This document shows positions 25,589-33,220 of a stretch of 64,000 bases of DNA, in pieces. Position 1 is the stretch's first letter; each line of letters begins with the position of its first letter. The notes below the pieces were generated by a model. That model was not told the DNA's origin. It did not search any database and worked only from the letters and a program-made list of their open reading frames with translations. The DNA comes from JBNKFV01 sp050289485 (lineage in GTDB: Bacteria > Pseudomonadota > Gammaproteobacteria > Pseudomonadales > Cellvibrionaceae), in contig JBNKFV010000017.1 in NCBI GenBank assembly GCA_050289485.1, positions 225,311 to 289,310 on the forward strand, given 5' to 3'. Made by a program: the position numbers and the translations under genes.

Positions 25589-27748
25589 ATGAAAAAAGCG
25601 GTGTTACTGCTCCTTATCGCGATACTTGCCAGTGTATTTTTTGTGTTTGACCTCGACCAGCTGCTTACCCTGGAAGGGATAAAAAGCTCACTCAATCATC
25701 TGGAATCGATCAGAGCAGGAAACCCTGTATTGCTGGGCGGCATCTTTTTTATTGCCTATGTAGCCATTACTGCACTTTCCTTGCCTGGTGCTGCCATCAT
25801 GACGCTTGCCGCTGGCGCTTTGTTTGGCCTGTCTTGGGGCACCATTCTGGTTTCGTTTGCCAGCACCATCGGCGCAACAGGCGCCTTTCTGGTATCACGT
25901 TATCTTCTTAACGACTGGGTACAAAAAAAGTTCAGTAAGCAATTAAAGCCTATCAACAGCGGAATCGAAAAAGACGGGGCGCTTTATTTGTTTACCCTGC
26001 GCTTAGTGCCTGCCTTCCCGTTTTTTCTAATAAACCTACTGATGGGGCTAACCCCTATTCGCACAGTCACCTTTTACTGGGTCAGCCAGATAGGCATGCT
26101 GGCGGGCACCGCAGTCTACGTCAATGCGGGCACACAACTGGCTCAGCTCAATAGCTTAAGCGGTATTTTGTCACCATCGTTACTATTGTCATTTGTCTTA
26201 TTGGGTGTTTTCCCATGGATAGCACGGCATATTGTTAACTGGGTAAAGGCACGGCATGTTTATAGCCAATACAAAAAGCCCAAACATTTTGATCGTAACC
26301 TAATTGTGATTGGCGCCGGTGCAGCAGGCCTCGTAAGCGCCTATATCGCGGCAGCTGTCAAAGCCAAAGTCACGCTGGTCGAAGCCCACAAAATGGGGGG
26401 TGACTGCCTGAATTACGGCTGCGTGCCCAGTAAGGCCTTGATCCGTTCGGCCAAACTTGTCCAGCAAATGCGCAATGCCCATCACTATGGTCTTCGGCAG
26501 ACAGAGCCCGAATTTGCGTTTCGAGACATCATGACCCGCATCAGCGATGTAATCACCGCCATCGAACCCCACGACAGTGTCGAGCGCTATACCGAATTGG
26601 GAGTAGAAGTTGAGCAAGGCTATGCAACCCTGATTGACCCATGGACAGTGGAGATTAAACACCATGACGGCAGCGCGATACGCCTTACCAGTAAAGCTAT
26701 TATATTGGCAACGGGTGCCCAGCCCTTCGTACCTCCATTACCCGGCATCGAAAATACCGGCTATCTCACCAGCGATACGTTGTGGGAGGCGCTTGCTGAG
26801 CGAGACACCGCCCCCAAGCGATTAATCATTTTAGGTGGAGGCCCCATAGGCTGTGAACTTGCACAAAGTTTTGCCCGCTTAGGCTCCCAGGTTACCCTGG
26901 TGGAGATGGCACCACGTATTCTTGCGCGTGAAGATGACGACGTAGCCGCCTTTGCGCTTGCCACCCTGCAACGCGATGGCGTTAACGTACTCACCGAGCA
27001 CAAAGCTCTCCGCTGCGAGGTGGTTAATGAGCAAAAACGCTTAATCGTTGAAACAGAAAACGAAGAAAAAACGCTCGAATTTGACGACCTGTTGTGCGCA
27101 GTGGGCCGTATCGCCAGACTCGAAGGCTATGGGCTTGAACAACTGGGTATCAGCACAGAACGCACGATTGTAACCAACGACTATCTCGAAACCCGCTTCC
27201 CCAACATCTTGGTCGCCGGTGATGCCGCTGGGCCTTATCAATTTACCCATGTTGCTGCGCATCAGGCATGGTACGCTGCTGTGAATGGATTATTTGGTAC
27301 GTTTAAAAAATTCAAAGTCGACTACCGGGTAATTCCAGCTGCCACCTTTCTCGACCCCGAAATAGCACAGGTAGGATTGAATGAGCAGCGAGCAAAAGCC
27401 GAAGGTATTGCCTATGAGGTAGTGCGTTACGGCCTGGACGACCTCGACCGGGCGATAGCCGACAGCGCCGCCCACGGCTTTGTTAAAGTACTCACCCAAC
27501 CCGGCAAGGATCGCATACTTGGCGCCACGATTGTGGGCGAACACGCGGCCGAACTGCTGGCAGAATTTGTACTGGCCATGAAACATGGGATCGGCCTGAA
27601 CAAAATACTCGGTACCATACACACCTACCCAACCTGGGCCGAAGCCAATAAATACGCAGCGGGGCAGTGGAAACGCGCGCATGCCCCCGAAAAACTTTTA
27701 CGCTGGATAGAGACATTCCATCGCTGGAGACGAGGCAATGCAGATTAA
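25589..27748 (+). CDS. VTT-domain membrane protein fused to a class I pyridine nucleotide-disulfide oxidoreductase
   Basis: Two proteins in one chain of 719 residues. Residues about 1-215 are a TVP38/TMEM64-like (VTT/DedA) membrane domain (SLPGAAIMTLAAGALFG, then the FTLRLVPAFPFF signature). From about 236, GAGAAGL marks an FAD domain; GGDCLNYGCVPSK near 270-280 is the redox-active CX4C of mercuric reductase/dihydrolipoamide dehydrogenase-like enzymes; GGGPIGCE binds NAD(P)H and VGRIARL, GDAAGPY and the C-terminal HTYPTWAE dimer segment follow. There is no vicinal C-terminal Cys pair, so mercury reduction is unlikely. This fusion is known in arsenosugar neighbourhoods. The role here is probably membrane-anchored thiol/arsenic redox work. 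Confidence 0.85.
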   Translation: MKKAVLLLLIAILASVFFVFDLDQLLTLEGIKSSLNHLESIRAGNPVLLGGIFFIAYVAITALSLPGAAIMTLAAGALFGLSWGTILVSFASTIGATGAFLVSRYLLNDWVQKKFSKQLKPINSGIEKDGALYLFTLRLVPAFPFFLINLLMGLTPIRTVTFYWVSQIGMLAGTAVYVNAGTQLAQLNSLSGILSPSLLLSFVLLGVFPWIARHIVNWVKARHVYSQYKKPKHFDRNLIVIGAGAAGLVSAYIAAAVKAKVTLVEAHKMGGDCLNYGCVPSKALIRSAKLVQQMRNAHHYGLRQTEPEFAFRDIMTRISDVITAIEPHDSVERYTELGVEVEQGYATLIDPWTVEIKHHDGSAIRLTSKAIILATGAQPFVPPLPGIENTGYLTSDTLWEALAERDTAPKRLIILGGGPIGCELAQSFARLGSQVTLVEMAPRILAREDDDVAAFALATLQRDGVNVLTEHKALRCEVVNEQKRLIVETENEEKTLEFDDLLCAVGRIARLEGYGLEQLGISTERTIVTNDYLETRFPNILVAGDAAGPYQFTHVAAHQAWYAAVNGLFGTFKKFKVDYRVIPAATFLDPEIAQVGLNEQRAKAEGIAYEVVRYGLDDLDRAIADSAAHGFVKVLTQPGKDRILGATIVGEHAAELLAEFVLAMKHGIGLNKILGTIHTYPTWAEANKYAAGQWKRAHAPEKLLRWIETFHRWRRGNAD

Positions 27749-28544
27749 GCCCGGCTGGCTGTTGTTGGTCGTACTACTCAACTGTCGATCGGCTTGGGCA
27801 GCACAAACATTTGACCATACGCGGTGGGATGACTTGTTGCACAAACATGTCATCACCCTCAATCCGCATGCCACGGCCGTGGATTATCAAGGCATGGCTA
27901 GCGATAGTCAGCAATTGGATGATTACTTAGAACGAGTGTCTCAAGTATCATCTGATCAATTTAATCAGTGGAACAGTAACAGCCAACTAGCGTTCCTCAT
28001 TAATGTATACAACGCTGCAACTGTACAATATGTACTGACTGAATGGCCATCGATTACCTCAATAAAGGAGTTGGGCAACTGGTTTCAATCACCGTGGAAA
28101 AAACCCTTTATTACACTCTTAGGAGAAACACGAAGCCTTGACGATATAGAACATAAATTAATTAGAGGCTCCGGGCGCTACCCCGATCCACGAATACATT
28201 TTGCCATTAATTGCGCCAGCATCGGCTGCCCTGCCCTACGCGAAGAAGCCTACCAGGGCCAGCTAATCGAGCAGCAGTTGATAGACCAAACACAACGCTT
28301 TCTCAGCGATAAAACCCGACATTACTATCGTGATAATACACTTTACTTATCATCCATTTTCAAATGGTATGAAGAAGATTTCGAGAAAGGCTGGCTAGGT
28401 TATGACGACCTGCAAAGCTTTCTTCTCGACAACAAAGATGCACTAGCACTACCCAATGAGATCACTCAATCACTAAATAGCGGCAACATTAAAATCCGTT
28501 TTTTGCCCTATGATTGGCGCTTAAACAGTACTAAACAGCGATAA
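27738..28544 (+). CDS. DUF547 secreted protein
   Basis: A 268-residue protein with an N-terminal signal peptide (LLLVVLLNCRSAWA) and the DUF547 core, recognisable from FLINVYNA near 95 and HFAINCASIGCPALR near 155. The domain is related to thiol-using hydrolases, but no reaction has been fixed for it. The ATG at 27738 overlaps the end of the fusion gene by 11 bases with GAGG just before it, so translation is coupled. DUF547 genes are frequent companions of arsS. Confidence 0.83.
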   Translation: MQIKPGWLLLVVLLNCRSAWAAQTFDHTRWDDLLHKHVITLNPHATAVDYQGMASDSQQLDDYLERVSQVSSDQFNQWNSNSQLAFLINVYNAATVQYVLTEWPSITSIKELGNWFQSPWKKPFITLLGETRSLDDIEHKLIRGSGRYPDPRIHFAINCASIGCPALREEAYQGQLIEQQLIDQTQRFLSDKTRHYYRDNTLYLSSIFKWYEEDFEKGWLGYDDLQSFLLDNKDALALPNEITQSLNSGNIKIRFLPYDWRLNSTKQR

Positions 28545-28549
28545 CAAAA

Positions 28550-29176
28550 ATGTCTCCTCTTTTGGATATACACATTATTGTATTTGCCAAAGCCCCCCTA
28601 CCCGGCCTGGCAAAAACCCGCTTAATTCCTGCACTCGGCGAACAAGGCAGCGCACAACTGGCCAATACTATGCTGCAACATACGCTGATAGAAGCCGCAG
28701 AGGCAGGTATTGGCTCAGTTGAATTGTGTGCGGCACCCGCAAGTAATCATCCTGCATGGAAAAATATTAGCCTGCCGGCAGGTATCGATATTTCTGATCA
28801 AGGTGAAGGCGACCTCGGCCAAAGAATGGAGCGGGCAACCTTGAGAGCACTGAGAAAACATCAAGCTGTTTTATTAATTGGCAGCGACTGCCCTAGCCTG
28901 ACCGCCACAACATTAATCAACGCGGCCAAAAGTTTAGAAACACACCAAGCCTGTATCATACCGGCCAGCGATGGCGGCTATGTGTTATTAGGGTTGCGAA
29001 AAAATCTGTCAACGCTTTTTACCGACATTCCCTGGAGTACAGCAGGCGTTGCGCAATTAACACAACAGCGAATAAGAGAAGCAGGTTGGCACTGCGAAGT
29101 GTTACCCACCCTTCATGACATTGACGAACCCGCAGACTTGCAGTGGGCTCCACACGAATGGCTATCAGCGAAATAA
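28550..29176 (+). CDS. TIGR04282-type (DUF2064) nucleotidyltransferase-like enzyme, arsenosugar cluster
   Basis: A 208-residue GT-A/nucleotidyltransferase-fold protein. FAKAPLPGLAKTRLIP and LIGSDCPSLTATTL (its D-x-P metal site) then GGYVLLG are diagnostic of the DUF2064/TIGR04282 family that accompanies ArsS. It begins five bases after the DUF547 stop and closes the rightward cluster. Its stop overlaps that of recX by 12 bases in the opposite strand. It probably transfers or processes the sugar part of an arsenosugar; the reaction is unproven. Confidence 0.85.
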   Translation: MSPLLDIHIIVFAKAPLPGLAKTRLIPALGEQGSAQLANTMLQHTLIEAAEAGIGSVELCAAPASNHPAWKNISLPAGIDISDQGEGDLGQRMERATLRALRKHQAVLLIGSDCPSLTATTLINAAKSLETHQACIIPASDGGYVLLGLRKNLSTLFTDIPWSTAGVAQLTQQRIREAGWHCEVLPTLHDIDEPADLQWAPHEWLSAK

Positions 29177-29626
29177 GGTTCGAATAATATCTGAGGGAAA
29201 ACCGCGATATTGCAAAAAACGCATCTGTTTTTGACGACTTTTATCCTTAAAGTCTGGCAGGTCTTCGCCAAAGCGCTTAACTCTTACATCGCGAGCAAGC
29301 TCCAGCCAAAACTCATTATCATCAGGAATAAATTCTTCGGCCAATTCCGGGGCAATACCACGGTCACGTAACTCCATTTGCAAACGTTGCGGCCCATAGC
29401 CTTTACGAATACGGCTATTAACAAATGCTTCGGTAAAGCGGGTGTCTGATTGGAAATTCTCACTGACTAAACGCGCCAGCTCTTTATTGATAATTTCCGT
29501 GTCACAATGGAAACGACGCAGCAATTTTTGACGTAATTCACGGGTTGAGTGCTCTCTTCGTGCTAGCAACTCAATAGCAGCCCGCCGAATATCGGCGGGC
29601 TGGGGTACTTCAGAAGGATGTTGCAT
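29165..29626 (-). CDS. recX: Regulatory protein RecX
   Basis: RecX binds and inhibits RecA filaments. It is 153 residues, all-helical, with three tandem helical repeats and motifs AAIELLARREHSTRELRQKL, RIRKGYGPQRLQMELRDRG near 85, and the family's terminal RFLQYRGF. It follows recA by 15 bases on the same strand, the usual recA-recX unit, so the SOS boxes before recA should control it. Confidence 0.92.
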   Translation of the reverse strand: MQHPSEVPQPADIRRAAIELLARREHSTRELRQKLLRRFHCDTEIINKELARLVSENFQSDTRFTEAFVNSRIRKGYGPQRLQMELRDRGIAPELAEEFIPDDNEFWLELARDVRVKRFGEDLPDFKDKSRQKQMRFLQYRGFPSDIIRTLFR

Positions 29627-29641
29627 ATACGGGTCTGCAAA

Positions 29642-30682
29642 TTAGTCCATATCTGCGGTTTCGAAAGATTCTTCTTCATTGGAAGGCGCTACCGGCTTAC
29701 CCAGTAACTCACCGCGCACCTTGGCTTCAAGTTCGGCACTGAGTTCGGCGTTTTCACGCAGAAACTTCACCACATTGTTTTTGCCTTGGCCTATTTTATC
29801 ACCATTATAGCTGTACCAGGCACCTGCTTTATCAATGATGCCGTACTTGACACCATAATCGATAACTTCACCTAACAAGTTGATGCCTTCACCGTAAAGA
29901 ATCTGAAATTCGGTTTGCTTGAATGGTGGTGCCACTTTATTTTTCACCACTTTCACACGGGTTTCCGAACCCACAACCTCATCCCCTTCTTTTACCGAGC
30001 CAATACGACGAATATCCAAACGCACTGACGAGTAGAACTTTAACGCATTACCGCCAGTGGTGGTTTCCGGGTTGCCAAACATAACACCGATTTTCATACG
30101 AATCTGGTTAATGAAGATTGCCAGGCAATTGGCGTTTTTGATATTGCCGGTAATTTTACGTAATGCCTGCGACATCAAGCGAGCCTGCAAACCCACGTGG
30201 TGATCACCCATCTCACCTTCAATTTCTGCTTTTGGCGTTAACGCGGCTACCGAGTCAACGACCAGTACATCAATGGCACCAGAGCGCACCAGCATATCGG
30301 CTACTTCAAGTGCCTGCTCGCCGGTATCCGGCTGCGACACGATCAAATCATCTACATTTACACCCAATTTTTCGGCATAAATAGGATCGAGCGCATGCTC
30401 GGCATCAATAAAGGCACAAGTACCACCCTTCTTTTGCGCTTCAGCAATAACCTGCAGCGTTAGCGTGGTTTTGCCCGAAGATTCAGGCCCGTAAATCTCG
30501 ACAATACGTCCTTTAGGCAAGCCACCAATACCCAATGCGGCATCCAGCCCTAAAGAGCCCGTTGAAATGGCAGGGATATCAATCCTCTCTTTATCCCCCA
30601 TTCGCATCACGGTGCCTTTACCAAATTGGCGCTCAATTTGACTTAACGCAGCTGATAATGCTTTTTCTTTATTCGGATCCAT
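29642..30682 (-). CDS. recA: Recombinase A
   Basis: DNA strand-exchange ATPase and coprotease for LexA. GPESSGKTT (Walker A) near residues 60-68, the LLVVDS-like Walker B, the loop L2 region NQIRMKIGVMFGNPETTTGG and an acidic tail (EEESFETADMD) are all intact. ATG at 30682 is chosen over the 30700 ATG because AGGGG lies eight bases upstream and gives the normal 346 residues, MDPNKEKALS. Two LexA boxes lie 120-155 bases upstream. Confidence 0.97.
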   Translation of the reverse strand: MDPNKEKALSAALSQIERQFGKGTVMRMGDKERIDIPAISTGSLGLDAALGIGGLPKGRIVEIYGPESSGKTTLTLQVIAEAQKKGGTCAFIDAEHALDPIYAEKLGVNVDDLIVSQPDTGEQALEVADMLVRSGAIDVLVVDSVAALTPKAEIEGEMGDHHVGLQARLMSQALRKITGNIKNANCLAIFINQIRMKIGVMFGNPETTTGGNALKFYSSVRLDIRRIGSVKEGDEVVGSETRVKVVKNKVAPPFKQTEFQILYGEGINLLGEVIDYGVKYGIIDKAGAWYSYNGDKIGQGKNNVVKFLRENAELSAELEAKVRGELLGKPVAPSNEEESFETADMD

Positions 30683-30801
30683 TCCACACCCCTGGGTCAT
30701 GTGCTATTGATAATGGTTTTGCTTTGCGACGGCCTACATGGCGACAAAACTGAGAATTCGGTAAATGGCATTTGCCTAGTGCTGCGAAGAATAACGCAGG
30801 A

Positions 30802-30840
30802 TACTGTACATGTAAACAGTATCTGTATTTTTATACAGTA
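30802..30840 (-). promoter_or_regulatory. Two tandem LexA (SOS) boxes upstream of recA
   Basis: CTG-N10-CAG pairs at 30804-30819 (CTGTACATGTAAACAG) and 30823-30838 (CTGTATTTTTATACAG), read on the plus strand, both match the gammaproteobacterial LexA consensus. They are four bases apart and lie between pncC and recA, so recA and recX should be SOS-induced. Confidence 0.93.
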
Positions 30841-30873
30841 TTTTTGCCGTTGGATGCGGCTGCCCGCATAAGC

Positions 30874-31383
30874 TTACCGAGTGGGCTGAGCAAGCTCAAT
30901 AGCCTGCATTAACGCCGCAACTACCGTTTGCTGCCTGATGCTGCGGCGCGAGCCATTTAAATGCAGACAACGGCTACCTGCCTGTTGCCGAAATACCCAG
31001 CCCAGCCACACAGTGCCTACCGGCTTTTCGGCACTGCCGCCATCAGGGCCCGCAATACCACTGACGGCAACCGCCATATCAGCGCCAGCCTGTTGGGCTG
31101 CGCCGGTAGCCATTTGCTCTACCACCGCAGCACTCACAGCCCCAACCTGGGCAAGCGTATCACTCGATACACCCAGTTCCTGCTGCTTGGCGGCATTGGC
31201 ATAGGTCACCCAACCGTATTCAAACCATTGGCTTGAACCGGCAATACGGGTAATGGCTTCGGCGATACCGCCACCGGTGCAACTCTCGGCGGTAGCAATA
31301 CGCTGGCCATTGCTCTTAAGCAGCTGCCCTAGTTGTTGAGCCAGTTTATCAATAGTTTGATCCAACCCGTTGTCTACCCCCAC
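30874..31383 (-). CDS. pncC: Nicotinamide-nucleotide amidase, CinA C-terminal family
   Basis: Deamidates NMN in NAD recycling. A 169-residue single-domain CinA-C protein: ATAESCTGGGIAEAITRI near residue 28, YGWVTYANAAKQ, and VAVSGIAGPDGGS, which contains the active-site serine/threonine region. The GTG start is three bases after the HAD gene stop, suggesting one unit. Its place just before recA is the common gammaproteobacterial order. Confidence 0.9.
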   Translation of the reverse strand: MGVDNGLDQTIDKLAQQLGQLLKSNGQRIATAESCTGGGIAEAITRIAGSSQWFEYGWVTYANAAKQQELGVSSDTLAQVGAVSAAVVEQMATGAAQQAGADMAVAVSGIAGPDGGSAEKPVGTVWLGWVFRQQAGSRCLHLNGSRRSIRQQTVVAALMQAIELAQPTR

Positions 31384-31386
31384 CTT

Positions 31387-31992
31387 TTACGCTCCAATAA
31401 ACTGATCAATAACGCGATAGCACTCTGGCGAACGCTTAAAGTGTAGGGTATGAAATCCGAGCTGGTTTGCGGTGGCGATGTTATCGGCCCTGTCGTCAAT
31501 AAATAGTGTGTGGACAGGGTTCAACTGATACCGCTCCAGCAAGCGTTCAAAGATCAGCGACTCGGGCTTGATCGTTTTTTCTTTGGCCGAAACAATGGCG
31601 CCGTCAAATTCGGCAAAAAATGAATTGCGCTCGGCCAGGTGGTCGAAAAACGGTTCACAAATATTGGAAAGACAATAGACCCCCAACCCACGTGCTTTGG
31701 CCTTCCGAAATGCCGAATAGGTTTCTTCAATAGGGTGCAGCGCATTTTTGGTATGTTGAAAAAGTGCGGTAACCGTCGTAGCCGGCAGTGCCAAACGCTG
31801 ACTTACCCGTTTAATCATCGTCATTTCTGTAAGGGTGCCACGATCCAGCTCCAGCCAGTCATCATGCTGATAGACTTCACGCATAATCGCTGCTTGCAGC
31901 TCTGGGGAGGCAGTAAAACTCGCTGAAATGGCTTCTGGCGCCCATTCCACCATTACAGCGCCTAAATCAAAGACTACAGCTTTACGGTTCAT
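31387..31992 (-). CDS. HAD-superfamily hydrolase (YihX/epoxide-hydrolase-N-like)
   Basis: A 201-residue HAD subfamily IA enzyme. Motif I reads VVFDLGAVMVEW: the nucleophile Asp is present but the usual second Asp (DxD) is Gly, as in YihX-like phosphatases. Motif II (CLSNI), motif III lysine (KTIKPESLIFE) and motif IV (FIDDRADN) are clear. It could be a sugar-phosphate phosphatase. It lies just before pncC and divergent from a PEBP gene. Confidence 0.85.
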   Translation of the reverse strand: MNRKAVVFDLGAVMVEWAPEAISASFTASPELQAAIMREVYQHDDWLELDRGTLTEMTMIKRVSQRLALPATTVTALFQHTKNALHPIEETYSAFRKAKARGLGVYCLSNICEPFFDHLAERNSFFAEFDGAIVSAKEKTIKPESLIFERLLERYQLNPVHTLFIDDRADNIATANQLGFHTLHFKRSPECYRVIDQFIGA

Positions 31993-32161
31993 CGCTATCT
32001 TTTTTGCCTCTTGTACAACTCACTGCTGAGCATTAAACCGCAAACTAACCCCACGAGACAAAGGGTTCTACCAACTTGCTGGCTCAGGTAGAATCTGTAG
32101 CCTCTTTGGCCTTGTTCAGGCCCAAACTGAATAGACTGATAAACATTAAGGAGCTTGTACT

Positions 32162-32635
32162 ATGGGATTCGCGTTATCACCAATGCAACTAACCTCCACG
32201 TCGTTTACTGCCAAAGGCCCAATCCCCGGCAAATACGCCTACGCCACGGGTAATACCTCGCCCGCCCTCAGCTGGTCAGATGCGCCAGAAGGCACGAAAA
32301 GTTTTGCGGTGATCTGCCACGACCCTGACGCACCATTGATATCACCGGGCACCTACGGCTTTGTTCACTGGGTATTGTATAACCTACCCGCCAGCACCTC
32401 GTCGCTCGACGAAAACACCACGCAGGGGACCGCTGGCAACAACGATTTTGGTGAAAAAAGCTGGGGGGGGCCTATGCCACCAGTGGGGCATGGTGAACAC
32501 CATTATTTCTTCTGGTTGTTAGCATTGGACACCGACGAGACACTGCCCGAAGGCCTGACCCTATGGGAGTTTTTAGCCAAGGTTGAACCCCACGTAATTG
32601 GTGCCAACCGGTTGATGGGTACCTATCAGCGTTAA
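32162..32635 (+). CDS. YbhB/YbcL-family (PEBP-like) protein
   Basis: A 157-residue single-domain phosphatidylethanolamine-binding-protein relative. PALSWSDAPEGTKSFAV near residue 35, CHDPDAP and FVHWVLYNLP are the ligand-site motifs. No signal peptide. AAGGAG stands eight bases before the ATG. A hairpin without T-run follows the stop at about 32651-32672. The bacterial function is unknown. Confidence 0.88.
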   Translation: MGFALSPMQLTSTSFTAKGPIPGKYAYATGNTSPALSWSDAPEGTKSFAVICHDPDAPLISPGTYGFVHWVLYNLPASTSSLDENTTQGTAGNNDFGEKSWGGPMPPVGHGEHHYFFWLLALDTDETLPEGLTLWEFLAKVEPHVIGANRLMGTYQR

Positions 32636-32711
32636 CGTAAAATACTAAACGCGCTCGGATTGGCCGAGCGCCTATAAACGGTAGATAATTTATGACAGCG
32701 ACGACCTACTC

Positions 32712-33149
32712 ATGACATCCACCAACGTTACTTGTCCTCACTGCTTGGCAAAAAATCGCTTACCCTCAGACCGCTTAGGCGATAAACCCGTTTGCGGTAA
32801 GTGCAAAAAGCCTTTGTTTGCAGGTAAACCCGTTGAGTTGACCGCAGCGAATGTCGCGTCAGTTTTAAATCATACAGACCTACCGGTTCTCGTAGACTGT
32901 TGGGCTCCCTGGTGTGGCCCCTGTAAAACGTTTACACCTATTTTTGAACAAGTCACCAACGAGCTCGAGCCACAAATACGCTTTGCCAAACTGAATACAG
33001 AAGCCCATCAGCAAGTTGCAGCGCGCTGGCAGGTCCGATCTATCCCAACACTGATTTTATTTCGCAGCGGCAAAGAAATTAATAGAATATCCGGCGCCTT
33101 ACCGGCTACGCAGCTAAAACAATGGCTAAAACAGCAAGCATTCCTCTGA
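32712..33149 (+). CDS. trxC: Thioredoxin 2
   Basis: Cytoplasmic disulfide reductase. Residues 9-36 form the zinc-binding N-domain with CPHC and CGKC pairs; the thioredoxin fold follows with the active site WAPWCGPCK near residue 65-73 and the cis-proline segment RSIPTLILF. Length 145 fits TrxC. A further gene, mutS, follows 70 bases downstream. Confidence 0.93.
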   Translation: MTSTNVTCPHCLAKNRLPSDRLGDKPVCGKCKKPLFAGKPVELTAANVASVLNHTDLPVLVDCWAPWCGPCKTFTPIFEQVTNELEPQIRFAKLNTEAHQQVAARWQVRSIPTLILFRSGKEINRISGALPATQLKQWLKQQAFL

Positions 33150-33220
33150 GTCGCTGACCGACAAATGCTGAGCACCTCGTCAGCGGCCACGAATTTATTA
33201 CCAAAGGAAAACACTCCGTA

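Noticed and set aside
25589..27748. Annotation as mercuric reductase
   Set aside because: The C-terminal vicinal cysteines and an N-terminal heavy-metal domain are missing, and there are no other mer genes.
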